In this document: positions 7,024 to 14,860 of the stretch, piece after piece
Numbering within the stretch: position 1 is the first letter of the stretch
Layout of the letters: every line of letters starts with the position of its first letter
Source of the DNA: Streptomyces sp. NRRL F-6492
Lineage (GTDB): Bacteria > Actinomycetota > Actinomycetes > Streptomycetales > Streptomycetaceae
Reading direction: 5' to 3'
DNA length: 27,405 nucleotides
Assembly (NCBI RefSeq): GCF_001280125.1
Contig: NZ_LGEG01000286.1
Location: 1 to 27,405 of the forward strand
The notes under the pieces: model-generated
Told to the model about the DNA's origin: nothing
The model's database searches: none
What the model saw: only the letters and a program-made list of their open reading frames with translations
Position numbers and translations under genes: made by a program

Positions 7024-8454
7024 GTGACCGCAGAGACCGTCCCCGACGGCATCCCGACCGATGCCGCCCCCGCACGCGCCCCCTGGGGCCTCGCCCTCAC
7101 CGCCATCGTCGGCGCCGAGTTCATGCTCCAGCTCGACGGCACCATCGTGAACGTCGCCCTGCCCGCCCTCCAGGAGGACCTCGGCGTCACCGTCGCCTCG
7201 GCCTCCTGGGTGCCCAACGCCTTCCTCCTCGCCTTCGGCGGCCTGCTGCTCCTGGCCGGCCGGCTCGGCGACGTCCTCGGCCACCGCAAGGTCTTCCTCG
7301 GCGGCATCCTGCTCGTCGTCGCGGCCTCGCTGCTCGCCGGCCTCGCCCCCAACCTGGAGGTCCTGCTCGTCGGACGCGCCCTCCAGGGCGCCGGCGCCGC
7401 CGTCGCGGGACCGACCGGACTCGCCCTCCTCGCCCTCGTCTTCGAGGGCGAACGCCGGCAGCGCGCCTTCGGCCTCTACTCCACCGTCACCGGACTCGGC
7501 GCGTCCGCCGGCATGGTCCTCGGCGGCCTCCTGACCTGGGCGGGGGACTGGCGCTGGAGCCTCCTCGTCAACGTCCCCGTCGGCCTCGCCCTCGTGCTCG
7601 TCGCCGTCAAGGCGCTCGGCACCGACGACGGCCCCACCCGGCGCCGCTCCCTCGGCCTGCCCAGCGCCGTCCTCGTCGGCGGAGCCGTGACCGCCCTCGT
7701 GTACGGATTCGTGCACGCCGCCGAGAAGGGCTGGGGCGACACCGGGACCGTCGTCCCGCTCGCCGTCTCCGCCGTGCTGTGGGCCGCGCTGTTCGCCGTC
7801 GACACCCGCAGCGCCGAACCCCTCCTGCCCGGCCGGATCTTCACCGACCGGGTGCGCGCCGGCTCCTTCCTCAACCTGCTGCTGCTCGCCGCCGTCCTGA
7901 CGAGCTACCTCGTCTACCTGGTCCAGTACCTGCAGAACGTGCTGGGCCTGAACGCCCTGCAGAGCGGGCTCGCCATCCTCCCCTTCGGCGCCGCCCTGCT
8001 GCTCACCACCCAGGTCCTCACCCAGCGCCTCGCCGCGATCGACCTCAAGCTCCGCGCCATCGGCGGCCTGGTCGTCGTCCTCGCCGGGGTGGCCTGGCTG
8101 AGCCTGCTCGACGGCGACAGCACGTACGTCACCGGAGTCCTGCCGCAGATCGTGCTCATCGGCGTCGGGGTCGGCGTGGCCATCATCCCGTTCAACCTGA
8201 TCATCCTGACGACGGCCCCGCCCGAGTACGCCGGCGTGACGGCCGGCGTCCTGCAGACCGCCCTGACCATCGGCGGCTCGGTCGGCCTCGCGGTGCTGCT
8301 CGTCCCCTTCACCGCGGGGAACGGCGCGGCCGCCGACACGATCTCCTCCGTGTTCCTCTGGGCCTCGGCGCTGACCGTCCTCGCGCTGCTCGTCGCCGTC
8401 CTCTTCTGGTACGGCCCGGGAGCACGGAAGGCGGCCGCCGAACCCCGGGAGTGA
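7024..8454 (+). CDS. MFS drug exporter, 14-TM DHA2 (EmrB/QacA) family
   Basis: A 476-residue integral membrane proton-coupled exporter. LDGTIVNVALPALQEDL near residues 38-54 is the DHA2 signature in TM1. GRLGDVLGHRKV (79-90) is motif A. RALQGAGAAVAGPTGLALL follows in TM4, and GLGASAGMVLGG resembles the antiporter motif in TM5. Fourteen hydrophobic segments can be counted, as expected for this family. The GTG at 7024 has GGAGG seven bases upstream. The gene ends before a strong hairpin and so is transcribed alone. Context (TetR, P450s, LAL and SARP regulators) suggests export of an antibiotic-like compound, either self-resistance for a local product or general multidrug efflux. The substrate is not readable from the sequence. 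Confidence 0.96.
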   Translation: MTAETVPDGIPTDAAPARAPWGLALTAIVGAEFMLQLDGTIVNVALPALQEDLGVTVASASWVPNAFLLAFGGLLLLAGRLGDVLGHRKVFLGGILLVVAASLLAGLAPNLEVLLVGRALQGAGAAVAGPTGLALLALVFEGERRQRAFGLYSTVTGLGASAGMVLGGLLTWAGDWRWSLLVNVPVGLALVLVAVKALGTDDGPTRRRSLGLPSAVLVGGAVTALVYGFVHAAEKGWGDTGTVVPLAVSAVLWAALFAVDTRSAEPLLPGRIFTDRVRAGSFLNLLLLAAVLTSYLVYLVQYLQNVLGLNALQSGLAILPFGAALLLTTQVLTQRLAAIDLKLRAIGGLVVVLAGVAWLSLLDGDSTYVTGVLPQIVLIGVGVGVAIIPFNLIILTTAPPEYAGVTAGVLQTALTIGGSVGLAVLLVPFTAGNGAAADTISSVFLWASALTVLALLVAVLFWYGPGARKAAAEPRE

Positions 8455-8462
8455 ACCGGCCG

Positions 8463-8498
8463 CCGGCGGGCCGGGACGCTCCCCTCCCGGCCCGCCGG
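8463..8498 (+). terminator. Hairpin terminator after the MFS gene
   Basis: The 14-bp arms CCGGCGGGCCGGGA (8463-8476) and its exact complement (8485-8498) enclose an eight-base loop, nine bases after the MFS stop. No T-tract. Confidence 0.85.
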
Positions 8499-8525
8499 TC
8501 CGCCCGAACGCAGTTGCATGAAGGT

Positions 8526-8567
8526 TTTGTTGCGGGACAAACCTCCCTCCCCGTGCTCTCCTATGCT
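8526..8567 (+). promoter_or_regulatory. Possible promoter/operator of the LAL regulator gene
   Basis: In an otherwise GC-rich gap this AT-richer patch holds the inverted repeat TTTGT-N6-ACAAA (8526-8541) and a TATGCT -10-like hexamer (8562-8567), about 78 bases before the ATG at 8645. A GACAAA -35 candidate would be 20 bases from it, which is long. It is weak evidence for a promoter overlapped by a regulator site. Confidence 0.3.
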
Positions 8568-8644
8568 GCTGTCCGCCCCGCGGTGCCATCCGGCCGGCGG
8601 GGCATCCGGACCGCAGTCCAGACCGCGGAAGGAGACCGGCCGTC

Positions 8645-11404
8645 ATGGTCACCGCCCCCGAATCGAGACACGCCCGCACCACCGTCCGCCACACGGAACG
8701 GGACGCCCTCAGGCAGATCGTCCGGTCGGCCGCGATCGGCCGCGACACCGTCGTGGAGCTCACCGGCGACCCCGGCTCGGGCAAGACGGCCCTGCTCACC
8801 GCACTCGCCGCGGACGCCCGGCGCGAAGGCCTCGTGGCACTGCGCGGCCTGTGCGTCGCGAACACCGGGGAACCCACGTCCTTCGGACCGTTCGCGGAGG
8901 CGCTCGGCGGCCTGGACGCCCCGGGCGCGCTCGGCGCCGACGGCCCGCCACCGGCGATCGCCCGCCTGCTGCACCGGCTCGCCCGGCCGCCCCGGGACCC
9001 CGACGCCCTCGCCCCGGCCGGCGACGGACCCACCCGCGACTGCCGGTACTACGCCGAACTGCGCGGCCTGCTCGCCGACTGCGTGGCCGCCGCACCGCGC
9101 GGACTCCTGCTGGTCCTCGACGACTTCCACTGGGCCGACCCGTGCTCCGTACGCCTCCTGGAGACCCTCATCCGCAGGCCGGTGGGCGGCGGGCTCGTCA
9201 CCGTCGTCGCCCACCGCCCGCGCCAGGCCTCCGTCGGACTGCGCCTCGCGGTCCGGCACGGCGTGGAGCTCGGCACCGTCGACGAGGTGGGCCTCGGACC
9301 GCTGACCCCCGCGCAGAGCGCCGAACTGCTGGGCGCCGCGCCCGACACACCGCGCCTGCGCCGGCTCCACACCCGCAGCGGCGGCAACCCGCTCCGCCTC
9401 ATCGCCCTCGCCGCCGCTGACGGCGGCCCCGACGACCCCGCCCACCTCGACGTCCGCCGGGACCTGGAGACCCGGCTGCTCGCCGAATGCGCCCCCCTGA
9501 CCGCGGAGGAACGCCTCGTCGCACACGCCGCGGCCGTCCTCGGCGAGGCCTTCGACGTCGAATCGGTCGCCGCCGTCACCCGGTCGCCCCACACCGGGGT
9601 CTGCCGCGCCCTCGGCGCCCTCGAAGCCCGCGACCTCGTCCGCACCGCGCGCCGCCCCGGCACCCTGGCCTTCCGCGACACCCTGCTGCGGGACTTCCTG
9701 TACGCCGAGACCGACGCCTGCTGGCGCGTCGCGGCGCACCGCCGCGCCCTCGCCCACCTCGCCCTCCGCGGCGCACCGCCGGTGGACCTCGCCCCGCACG
9801 TCGTGCGCTCCGGCGCCCTCGCCACCCCCGACGACCGGCCCGTCCTCGTCGCCGCCGCCAAGGCCGCCCTGCCCGCGGGCCGCGCGGCCCGCGCGGCCCG
9901 GTGGACGACCTTCGCCCTGCGGCTCCAGCGGGCGGCGCCGGACGGGTCCGGGCCCGACCTCGTCGGACGCGACGTGTGGCTGCCCGTCGTCCGCGCCCTG
10001 GCGGCCGAGGGCGACGTCACCCGGCTGCGCTGCGTGGCCCGCGAGATCCTCGCGGCGTTCGCCGACCGGCCCGCCGCCGACCGGCTGCCCGCCGCCGTCC
10101 CGCTCGCGCTGGTCCAGGCGGCCGCCGGCCTGGTCGAGGAGGCCCAGGGCCTGCTCACCCCGCTGCTCTCGGCCCGCCACGCGAACCCGGAGCAGGAGGC
10201 CGCGCTGCACGTCCAGTCCCAGCTCCTGTGGGTGCTCGCCGGCCAGCTCCCGCCCCGCGCGGACGTGGAGGCGCTGACCCGGCACATGGGGGACGCCTCC
10301 CCGCTCACCGTCGGCGGCGCGCTGGCGCTCCAGGGGCTGAGCACCGTCTTCGCCGGGGACCTGAGCGCCGCCGAGAGCGCCCTGGACGCGAGCGCCCAAC
10401 TGCTCGACGGCCTGGAACCGGGGACGCACGACGGCCCCGACGCCTTCGCCGGCTACCTGCTCGTCCTGGCCTGCGGAGAGTCCGCGATGGGCTGGTACGG
10501 CCCGGCGCAGGCCCACGTGGAGCGGGGGCTCGCCGCGGCCCGGCTGCGCGGCGACGTCCCCCTGCTGCCCGCGCTGCTCAACGTCCTCGCCTACGTCACC
10601 TACCAGACGGGACGGATGGCCGAGGCGCTGGAGACCGCGCAGGAGGCCCGCGCCGTCGCCCTCGCCGCGGGCCGGGCCCACCTCGTGACGCTCGCCGACG
10701 CCGTCACGACCGCCGCCTGGGCCTGGCTCGGGGACACCGGTCCCCTCCGGCCGCGCCGCACCCCGCCGGACACGGCGAGCGGCGACCTGCCCAGGACGTC
10801 CGTCGTCGCCCTGCTGCACGCCGAGGCGGCGCTCGCGGCCGGCGACGGCGCGGGCGCGCTGGCACTGCTGTTCCCGGCCGACACCCGGCGGATGCCCGAG
10901 CCGCCCGCCATCCTCGCGCCGCGCGTCTACGAACTCCTCGCGGCGGCCTGCGCGGCCACGGGTGCCGAGGCCGGCGAGTGGGCGCGCCGGGCCGAGTCCG
11001 TCGCGGCCGTGGTCAACGTGGCCGAGCAGCGCGGCCACGCCCTGCTGGCCCGCGGCCACGACCTGCGGGCGCGCTCGCTCCCGGAGCAGGCCGCGCGCTG
11101 CTACGACGAGGCGTACGGGCTGCTCGGCGAGACGGCGGCGGGCATGCGCGCCCGCGACCTCGCCCGCGCCGCGGCCGTGGCGGCCTGCGCCCACGCGGGC
11201 CCGGACGGCGACGCACTGGCCGACCTCACGCTGCGGGAGCGGCAGGTCGCGGAGCTCGCGGGCGAGGGGCTGAAGACCCGGGACATCGCCGCCCGGCTCC
11301 TCGTGAGCCCCCGCACGGTCGACGTCCACCTCACCCGGATCTACAGCAAGCTCGGCGTCAACACCCGTGCCGCACTCGTCCGTTTGATGGCGCGCGCGGC
11401 CTGA
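8645..11404 (+). CDS. LAL-type LuxR family transcriptional regulator
   Basis: A 919-residue large ATP-binding LuxR regulator. The N-terminal AAA/NTPase module has Walker A GDPGSGKT at residues 41-48 and a Walker B-like LLLVLDDFHWAD near 156-167. A long helical, TPR-like middle region follows. The C-terminal LuxR/GerE helix-turn-helix is clear in LTLRERQVAELAGEGLKTRDIAARLL and VSPRTVDVHLTRIYSKLG. The size matches pathway activators such as those of macrolide and polyene clusters. The ATG at 8645 has AAGGAG upstream. It runs convergently toward the SARP gene with a shared hairpin between them. It is probably a pathway-specific activator of a nearby biosynthetic cluster (inference). Target genes are not identifiable here, because LAL binding motifs are poorly defined. 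Confidence 0.96.
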   Translation: MVTAPESRHARTTVRHTERDALRQIVRSAAIGRDTVVELTGDPGSGKTALLTALAADARREGLVALRGLCVANTGEPTSFGPFAEALGGLDAPGALGADGPPPAIARLLHRLARPPRDPDALAPAGDGPTRDCRYYAELRGLLADCVAAAPRGLLLVLDDFHWADPCSVRLLETLIRRPVGGGLVTVVAHRPRQASVGLRLAVRHGVELGTVDEVGLGPLTPAQSAELLGAAPDTPRLRRLHTRSGGNPLRLIALAAADGGPDDPAHLDVRRDLETRLLAECAPLTAEERLVAHAAAVLGEAFDVESVAAVTRSPHTGVCRALGALEARDLVRTARRPGTLAFRDTLLRDFLYAETDACWRVAAHRRALAHLALRGAPPVDLAPHVVRSGALATPDDRPVLVAAAKAALPAGRAARAARWTTFALRLQRAAPDGSGPDLVGRDVWLPVVRALAAEGDVTRLRCVAREILAAFADRPAADRLPAAVPLALVQAAAGLVEEAQGLLTPLLSARHANPEQEAALHVQSQLLWVLAGQLPPRADVEALTRHMGDASPLTVGGALALQGLSTVFAGDLSAAESALDASAQLLDGLEPGTHDGPDAFAGYLLVLACGESAMGWYGPAQAHVERGLAAARLRGDVPLLPALLNVLAYVTYQTGRMAEALETAQEARAVALAAGRAHLVTLADAVTTAAWAWLGDTGPLRPRRTPPDTASGDLPRTSVVALLHAEAALAAGDGAGALALLFPADTRRMPEPPAILAPRVYELLAAACAATGAEAGEWARRAESVAAVVNVAEQRGHALLARGHDLRARSLPEQAARCYDEAYGLLGETAAGMRARDLARAAAVAACAHAGPDGDALADLTLRERQVAELAGEGLKTRDIAARLLVSPRTVDVHLTRIYSKLGVNTRAALVRLMARAA

Positions 11405-11416
11405 GCACGGACCTTC

Positions 11417-11455
11417 GCCCCGGTCCGGGCCCCGGGAAGCGGCCCGGACCGGGGC
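11417..11455. terminator. Bidirectional hairpin terminator
   Basis: A perfect 15-bp inverted repeat (11417-11431 and 11441-11455, nine-base loop) fills the 52-bp gap between the convergent LAL and SARP genes. It can serve both strands. It ends one base before the SARP stop codon. Confidence 0.9.
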
Positions 11456-11456
11456 T

Positions 11457-12281
11457 TCAGCTCGCCGTGGGCAGGTCGAGCAGCCGGTCGGAGGTGAGGA
11501 TCGCCTGGTGCAGCCGGCGCAGCGACCGGTGCGGTTCGAGCCCCAGCTCGGCCCGCAGCACGCGCTGCGCCGAGCGGTAGACCTGCAACGCCTCGGCCTG
11601 CCGCTCCGAGCGGTACAGCACCAGCATCAACTGCCGGTAGAACGACTCCCGCAGCGGGTACTGCGCGGTCAGCGTGCTCAGCAGCCCGATCACCTCGCGG
11701 TGCCGGCCCAGCGCCGTGCGCGCCTCGACCGACAGCTCCAGGCACTGCAACCGCTCCTCCTCCGCCCAGGTCGCGAACGAGGTGAGGACCGGCCCCTCCG
11801 CGATCCCGTCGAGCACCGGGCCGCGGAACAGCCCCAGGACCCGCTCGAAGCACTCCAGGGCCTCCTCGTGCCGCCCGGCCGCCCGCAGCTCGCGGCCGAG
11901 CCGCATGGCCCCCTTGAACTCCTCGACGTCCCAGTCCGCTCCCTCCAGGCGCAGTTCGTAGCCGAGCGGCCGGGTGACGATGGACCGGCCCTCCGGAGCG
12001 CCCGAAAGGGCCAGGAACTTGCGCAGCTGGGATATGTACACGTGGACCGCGGCCGAGGCCCTGCGCGGTGGTCTGTCCCCCCACAGCTCCGTGACGAGCT
12101 GTTCCTTGGTGATGACCCGGCCGCTGCCGATCAGCAGGGTGGCCAGCGTCGTCTCCACCTTCGGGGCGGACAGCGAATGGCTCCGCTCCGCGTGGCGAAC
12201 GCGGAGGGGCCCAAGGAGTTCGTAGCGCATCGAGTCCTCGTCCAGTAGGGGAACAGGTGTGTGTGCGGGGTGGTGATTCAC
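11457..12281 (-). CDS. SARP family regulator (OmpR-type HTH plus BTAD)
   Basis: A 274-residue Streptomyces antibiotic regulatory protein. The N-terminal winged helix (MRYELLGPLRVRH through HVYISQLRKFL and GYELRLEGADWDVEEF) is followed by a bacterial transcriptional activator domain with its helical repeats (RHEEALECFERVLGLFRG, YPLRESFYRQLMLVLYRSERQAEALQVY). It ends soon after ELGLEPHRSLRRLHQAIL, so it is the short, single-module type, without the ATPase of AfsR. The GTG at 12281 is chosen because GGAGG lies five bases upstream. A GTG at 12305 adds eight residues and has no ribosome site. It should bind 11-bp-phased heptamers next to a -10; two such sites occur in this window. It is a pathway activator candidate. 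Confidence 0.95.
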   Translation of the reverse strand: MNHHPAHTPVPLLDEDSMRYELLGPLRVRHAERSHSLSAPKVETTLATLLIGSGRVITKEQLVTELWGDRPPRRASAAVHVYISQLRKFLALSGAPEGRSIVTRPLGYELRLEGADWDVEEFKGAMRLGRELRAAGRHEEALECFERVLGLFRGPVLDGIAEGPVLTSFATWAEEERLQCLELSVEARTALGRHREVIGLLSTLTAQYPLRESFYRQLMLVLYRSERQAEALQVYRSAQRVLRAELGLEPHRSLRRLHQAILTSDRLLDLPTAS

Positions 12282-12317
12282 TGTCACCTCCGTGCCGGGG
12301 TCCACGCATCGGGGAAA

Positions 12318-12329
12318 GTACGTACGTAC
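12318..12329. promoter_or_regulatory. GTAC-repeat palindrome upstream of the SARP gene
   Basis: GTACGTACGTAC is a 12-bp perfect palindrome, 36 bases upstream of the SARP start and between divergent genes. It could be an operator overlapping the SARP promoter; no regulator is assigned. Confidence 0.35.
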
Positions 12330-12387
12330 CGCGCGACCCCCGGATCCGGTGACCGCGCGGGCGGCGACGGCGCGGCCGTGGCCTCCG

Positions 12388-12421
12388 GCTTTGGCCCCGC
12401 TTTGGCACCCGGCCCGACAGT
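12388..12421 (+). promoter_or_regulatory. Candidate SARP-type promoter of the DUF6059 gene
   Basis: GCTTTGGC occurs at 12388-12395 and again at 12399-12406, exactly 11 bp apart. Nine bases after the second lies GACAGT (12416-12421) as a weak -10. Transcription would then start at about 12428, which is the ATG itself, so the message may be leaderless. This fits the absence of a ribosome site. Spacing and heptamer (CTTKRGC) match the site at 6056-6088. Confidence 0.5.
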
Positions 12422-12427
12422 GCTCGG

Positions 12428-12625
12428 ATGCCGCTGTTCGTCCTGCGCCGCCTGACGGAGCTGTGGGAGGCCCTGATCGCCTTCGGCCGCCTCTGGGTCC
12501 ACATCCCCGACGTCCCGCCCACCACCGGCCCGCCCCCGGGCCATCCGGAACGCCTGTGCCCGGAGCTTCCGCCGACGGACCGGGAACGGGCCCTGTGGGA
12601 CGACCTCACGGGCGGATCCCCATGA
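12428..12625 (+). CDS. Small DUF6059-type protein
   Basis: A 65-residue protein with a short hydrophobic/amphipathic start (MPLFVLRRLTELWEALIAFG) and then the conserved-looking WVHIPDVPP, GPPPGHPERL, PELPPTDRERALWDDL pattern. I recognise this as the DUF6059 family, small Streptomyces proteins often found next to SARP genes. Function is unknown. It is divergent from the SARP gene with 146 bp between starts. There is no Shine-Dalgarno sequence before the ATG, and the candidate promoter places the transcript start at or very near it. Codon third positions are strongly G/C, supporting it as real despite its size. Confidence 0.75.
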   Translation: MPLFVLRRLTELWEALIAFGRLWVHIPDVPPTTGPPPGHPERLCPELPPTDRERALWDDLTGGSP

Positions 12626-12647
12626 CGCGGACGCGGATCGGGTGCGC

Positions 12648-12830
12648 TCAGGGGCCGCTGGTGCGCGCGGCAGGGCCGAGGACGAGCACGTGGTCCAGGA
12701 ACGCCCGGGCGGCCGGAGCGCAGCCGTCGGGGGAGGGCACGGCCAGGGCGAGGTTCCTGGAGATCGGCACGTCCAGGGGGCGGACGACGGCGTTGCCGAG
12801 ATCCGCGGGCAGGCCCGGGTGGAGGCGATG
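12648..12830 (-). pseudogene. LysR-family regulator, 3' fragment
   Basis: The minus-strand frame ending at 12648 reads LPADLGNAVVRPLDVPISRN, then LALAVPSPDGCAPAARAFLDHV. This is the usual C-terminus of a LysR substrate-binding domain (VVRPL, LALAV, AARAFLDHL). About 60 residues are recognisable. Upstream of about 12830 the frame no longer resembles LysR, and no N-terminal helix-turn-helix is found nearby, so it is a remnant. It lies convergent to and 22 bp from the DUF6059 gene. Confidence 0.6.
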
Positions 12831-12919
12831 CGGCCGCCGATATCGCCGAGACGGCGACCCTCCTGCACGAGACCCTCCGCACACCGGCTCGAGCTCCCCT
12901 GCCGATCGTCGGCGTGCTC

Positions 12920-12979
12920 CGGCCCGAGGCGGTCGACGATCCGGCCCGCTGCCGACTTCGACACCCCGGACGGCGGGGC
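12920..12979 (-). other. Possible IS5-type transposase HTH fragment
   Basis: A minus-strand stretch reads APPSGVSKSAAGRIVDRLGP. It resembles the LAPLFGVSKSAADRIIDHLGP helix-turn-helix of Streptomyces IS5-type transposases. Flanking sequence in the same frame does not match. About 20 residues only, so it may be chance. The rest of 12831-13141 shows no convincing gene. Confidence 0.3.
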
Positions 12980-13141
12980 GCGTTCTCCCGCCATGTGCCC
13001 AGCCCCGCCACGGGCGACCCCGAAAGGACGCGGGACGACCGCGACGACCACGACGACCGCGGATACGGCTGCGATGCCTGGCCATGGCTGGTGAGCGAAA
13101 CCCACGTGCCCGCGCTGTCGCGCCCGGGTGATGATTCACCG

Positions 13142-13612
13142 GTGTTGAACGCCACTGACGCCAACGATGCCGAGAGCGCGGCTCTCTTGCTGACCACGAT
13201 GCACCGGCTGCACAAGCAGCTGGACGATTTCACCGCTCGGCTCTACATCGCGTACGACTTCGGAAACGATTCCGGGCTGGTGCCTGGCATCCGGATCGAA
13301 AGGCGCGCGGCGGGGCCCGAACTGCGCACCCATCACCACTTCGGCTTCTTCGCAGAGGACGATCCGGATATCAGCGAGCTGCGGTTCTCCGCAGGTGTGA
13401 CCCTCTCCTCGACCGGGTGCGTCGTCGACGCCTTGGTGGACGTCGATCTTGAACAACCCAGGGGAGAGTTCGGCGCCGGTCGCCACACCCTCTACTCGGA
13501 GCGGATCGACCGGCTTTCCCTCACAGACGCCCTGGACCGTTTGACCGAGCAGGTCGCAGCACTCTGCGCGATGGACGACGTTCCGAACCGCCTCGGTTTC
13601 GATACGTGTTGA
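13142..13612 (+). CDS. Hypothetical protein, 156 residues
   Basis: I do not recognise this family. The protein is soluble and acidic, with an amphipathic N-terminal helix (ESAALLLTTMHRLHKQLDDF). A beta-rich middle has FTARLYIAYDFG, HHFGFFAEDDP and ELRFSAGVTLSSTGCVVDALVDVDLE. A helical end follows (LSLTDALDRLTEQVAALCAM). Base composition is visibly less G/C-biased at third positions than in neighbours (codons such as gat, ttg, act, aaa-type choices), suggesting recent arrival. GTG at 13142 is the likely start, with only a weak GGGTGA upstream. The open frame extends further 5' but loses protein-like character there. It is bordered by transposase and regulator remnants. Function unassigned. Confidence 0.7.
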   Translation: MLNATDANDAESAALLLTTMHRLHKQLDDFTARLYIAYDFGNDSGLVPGIRIERRAAGPELRTHHHFGFFAEDDPDISELRFSAGVTLSSTGCVVDALVDVDLEQPRGEFGAGRHTLYSERIDRLSLTDALDRLTEQVAALCAMDDVPNRLGFDTC

Positions 13613-13654
13613 TCACGTCCGACCCCTCGGAGCCACCACCAGGGAGACGTGCCG

Positions 13655-13932
13655 GAGGGTGACGCCCACGTCAGGAGTGCGGCGAAACCGACCGCCGCAG
13701 CGAGGGGCTCGGCAGTCCTGTCGCATCGGGTGGCGATGCCTCGCCGTTGCCCGAGGCGGTTGAAGCGTCGTTCCACGACGTCGCGGTCCTTGTGCGTCTG
13801 ACGGTCCGGGGTCGGCGGACGACCTCCTCGACTGCCCCGCCGGGCCCGGTCGCGGACCTGGTCGGCCCGCTCGGGGATCGTGTGCGGGACGTCACGGCGG
13901 CGGGGTCGGGTGCGGTCGCCGCCCAGGACTCG
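13655..13932 (-). pseudogene. IS5-family transposase, C-terminal remnant
   Basis: The minus-strand frame reads TIPERADQVRDRARRGSRGG, then RPPTPDRQTHKDRDVVERRF, then NRLGQRRGIATRCDRTAEPL and AAAVGFAALLTWA. This is the C-terminal third of an IS5-group DDE transposase, including the NVVERxFNRLKQWRGIATRYDKTA block with the catalytic Glu (the E of VVERRF). The upstream part ends near VLGGDRTRPRRRDV, a decayed VLGDKAYSS block, so the first two catalytic residues are missing. It runs on past the normal C-terminus to a later stop. The fragment is flanked by an 8-bp direct repeat TGATCACG (13610-13617, 13939-13946). Confidence 0.85.
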
Positions 13933-13941
13933 TCCGGGTGA

Positions 13942-14229
13942 TCACGAAGCCGTCGGCGGCAGGTTCTTCATGAGGACGACGCTGTCGTCATCGGTGACGG
14001 TGCCGACCAGGGCGTTTCCGTCCATCGCGACCCGGCACTCGTCTTTGCTCAGGCGGTGCCGTGTGTCCTGCGGAGATTGGCAGGAGGTGAAGAAGACCCG
14101 CCCGGCGGCGGCGTGGTCCGCGTAGGCGCGGCGAAGCAGACGAGTGAGCTGCTCCACCGAACCGCCGTCGCGGAAACGCCTGACCCGCACGGTCACGGAC
14201 GGGCTTGCTTCCGGCGGGTCGATGTTCAT
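13942..14229 (-). pseudogene. Truncated GNAT acetyltransferase
   Basis: A 95-codon frame from the ATG at 14229 reads VRVRRFRDGGSVEQLTRLLR, then RAYADHAAAGRVFFTSCQSP, followed by GECRVA-like DECRVAMDGNALVGTVT. This is the N-terminal half of a GNAT N-acetyltransferase. The acetyl-CoA-binding motif (R/Q-x-x-G-x-G/A) and everything after it are absent, and the frame stops soon after strand 4. It sits between the N- and C-terminal remnants of an IS5-type transposase on the same strand, so the gene was cut by rearrangement and is unlikely to be active. Confidence 0.7.
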
Positions 14230-14295
14230 CCTGGCAGTCAAGCGCACTTCTGGGATCTGCCGAGCCCGGTCACACGACCCGCCTTTCATCAGGAC

Positions 14296-14370
14296 GTCGT
14301 TCCGGGCACGGGGCGGGGCCGGCGGCAGAGGCTCGGTCCAGTCCCACTGGGCGTCGGTCAACACGCCCAA
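14296..14370 (-). pseudogene. IS5-family transposase, N-terminal remnant
   Basis: The frame (TTG at 14370) begins GVLTDAQWDWTEPLPPAPPR, the standard LTDAQWARIEPLLP opening of IS5-type transposases. It loses similarity after about 25 residues and continues in the same frame into the GNAT remnant. With the C-terminal piece at 13655-13932 it may represent one element whose middle was replaced. Confidence 0.75.
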
Positions 14371-14860
14371 GACGACGACAGGCGTCCGCGCCGCAACGGC
14401 TCAGAACCCGGCCATGGACTTGTCGAGCACTCCGCCCACCGCACCGTAGGCGCTGCGGCGAACCGAGTGCCTTGCCCTGCGGCGCAGCCCGAGTCCCACG
14501 CCGACCAGTCGGCGAAGCCCGTCTGTCACCGGTGGTACACCCCGCGTGGCTGGTGCCGAAGACTTCGACGCGGGGCGGGACCCGCAGCACCCGGCATCCG
14601 GAACGATCCGGAGTGACACCCGCGAGGGGACGGGGCGCGGCAGGTGGGACGGCGTCTCCCGTCGTCGGCCACCGCGGTCCCCACCACTCGTGCGGTTGTC
14701 ATATCCTACGGAACGCGCCAGTGAATCCTCGGGCGGTGCAGAAGTGCTCCGACGTTCCCGTGCGGCACCGGACCTGCGACGTCCGATGCCCGACGGCATG
14801 CGCGGAGCGGTCCGCGGCCGGTGCTTCGCACAGGGACCGGGACGAACGAAAGGGTGGTCT
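14371..14860. other. Gene-free stretch before the signalling operon
   Basis: Frames cross these 490 bases on both strands, but none shows a recognisable family, a good ribosome site or consistent codon bias. An AT-richer spot with TTGTCATATCCTACGG near 14696-14711 may belong to the promoter of the sensor gene at 14861; no -10/-35 pair with correct spacing is clear. It is probably decayed accessory DNA continuing from the transposase remnants. Confidence 0.5.

Noticed and set aside
8518..8644. ATG frame starting at 8518 upstream of the LAL gene
   Set aside because: Its product is Arg/Pro-rich out-of-frame sequence running into the LAL gene.
12914..13141. 5' extension of the hypothetical gene at 13142
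   Set aside because: Codon use and composition change sharply at about 13140, and the upstream residues are low-complexity Arg/Asp-rich and overlap the transposase-like fragment on the other strand.
14546..14860. N-terminal extension of the large sensor kinase from 14546
   Set aside because: The added residues are Arg/Gly/Pro-rich with no domain, and the GTG at 14861 has a ribosome-site-like AAAGGGTGG and starts just before the PAS-like domain.
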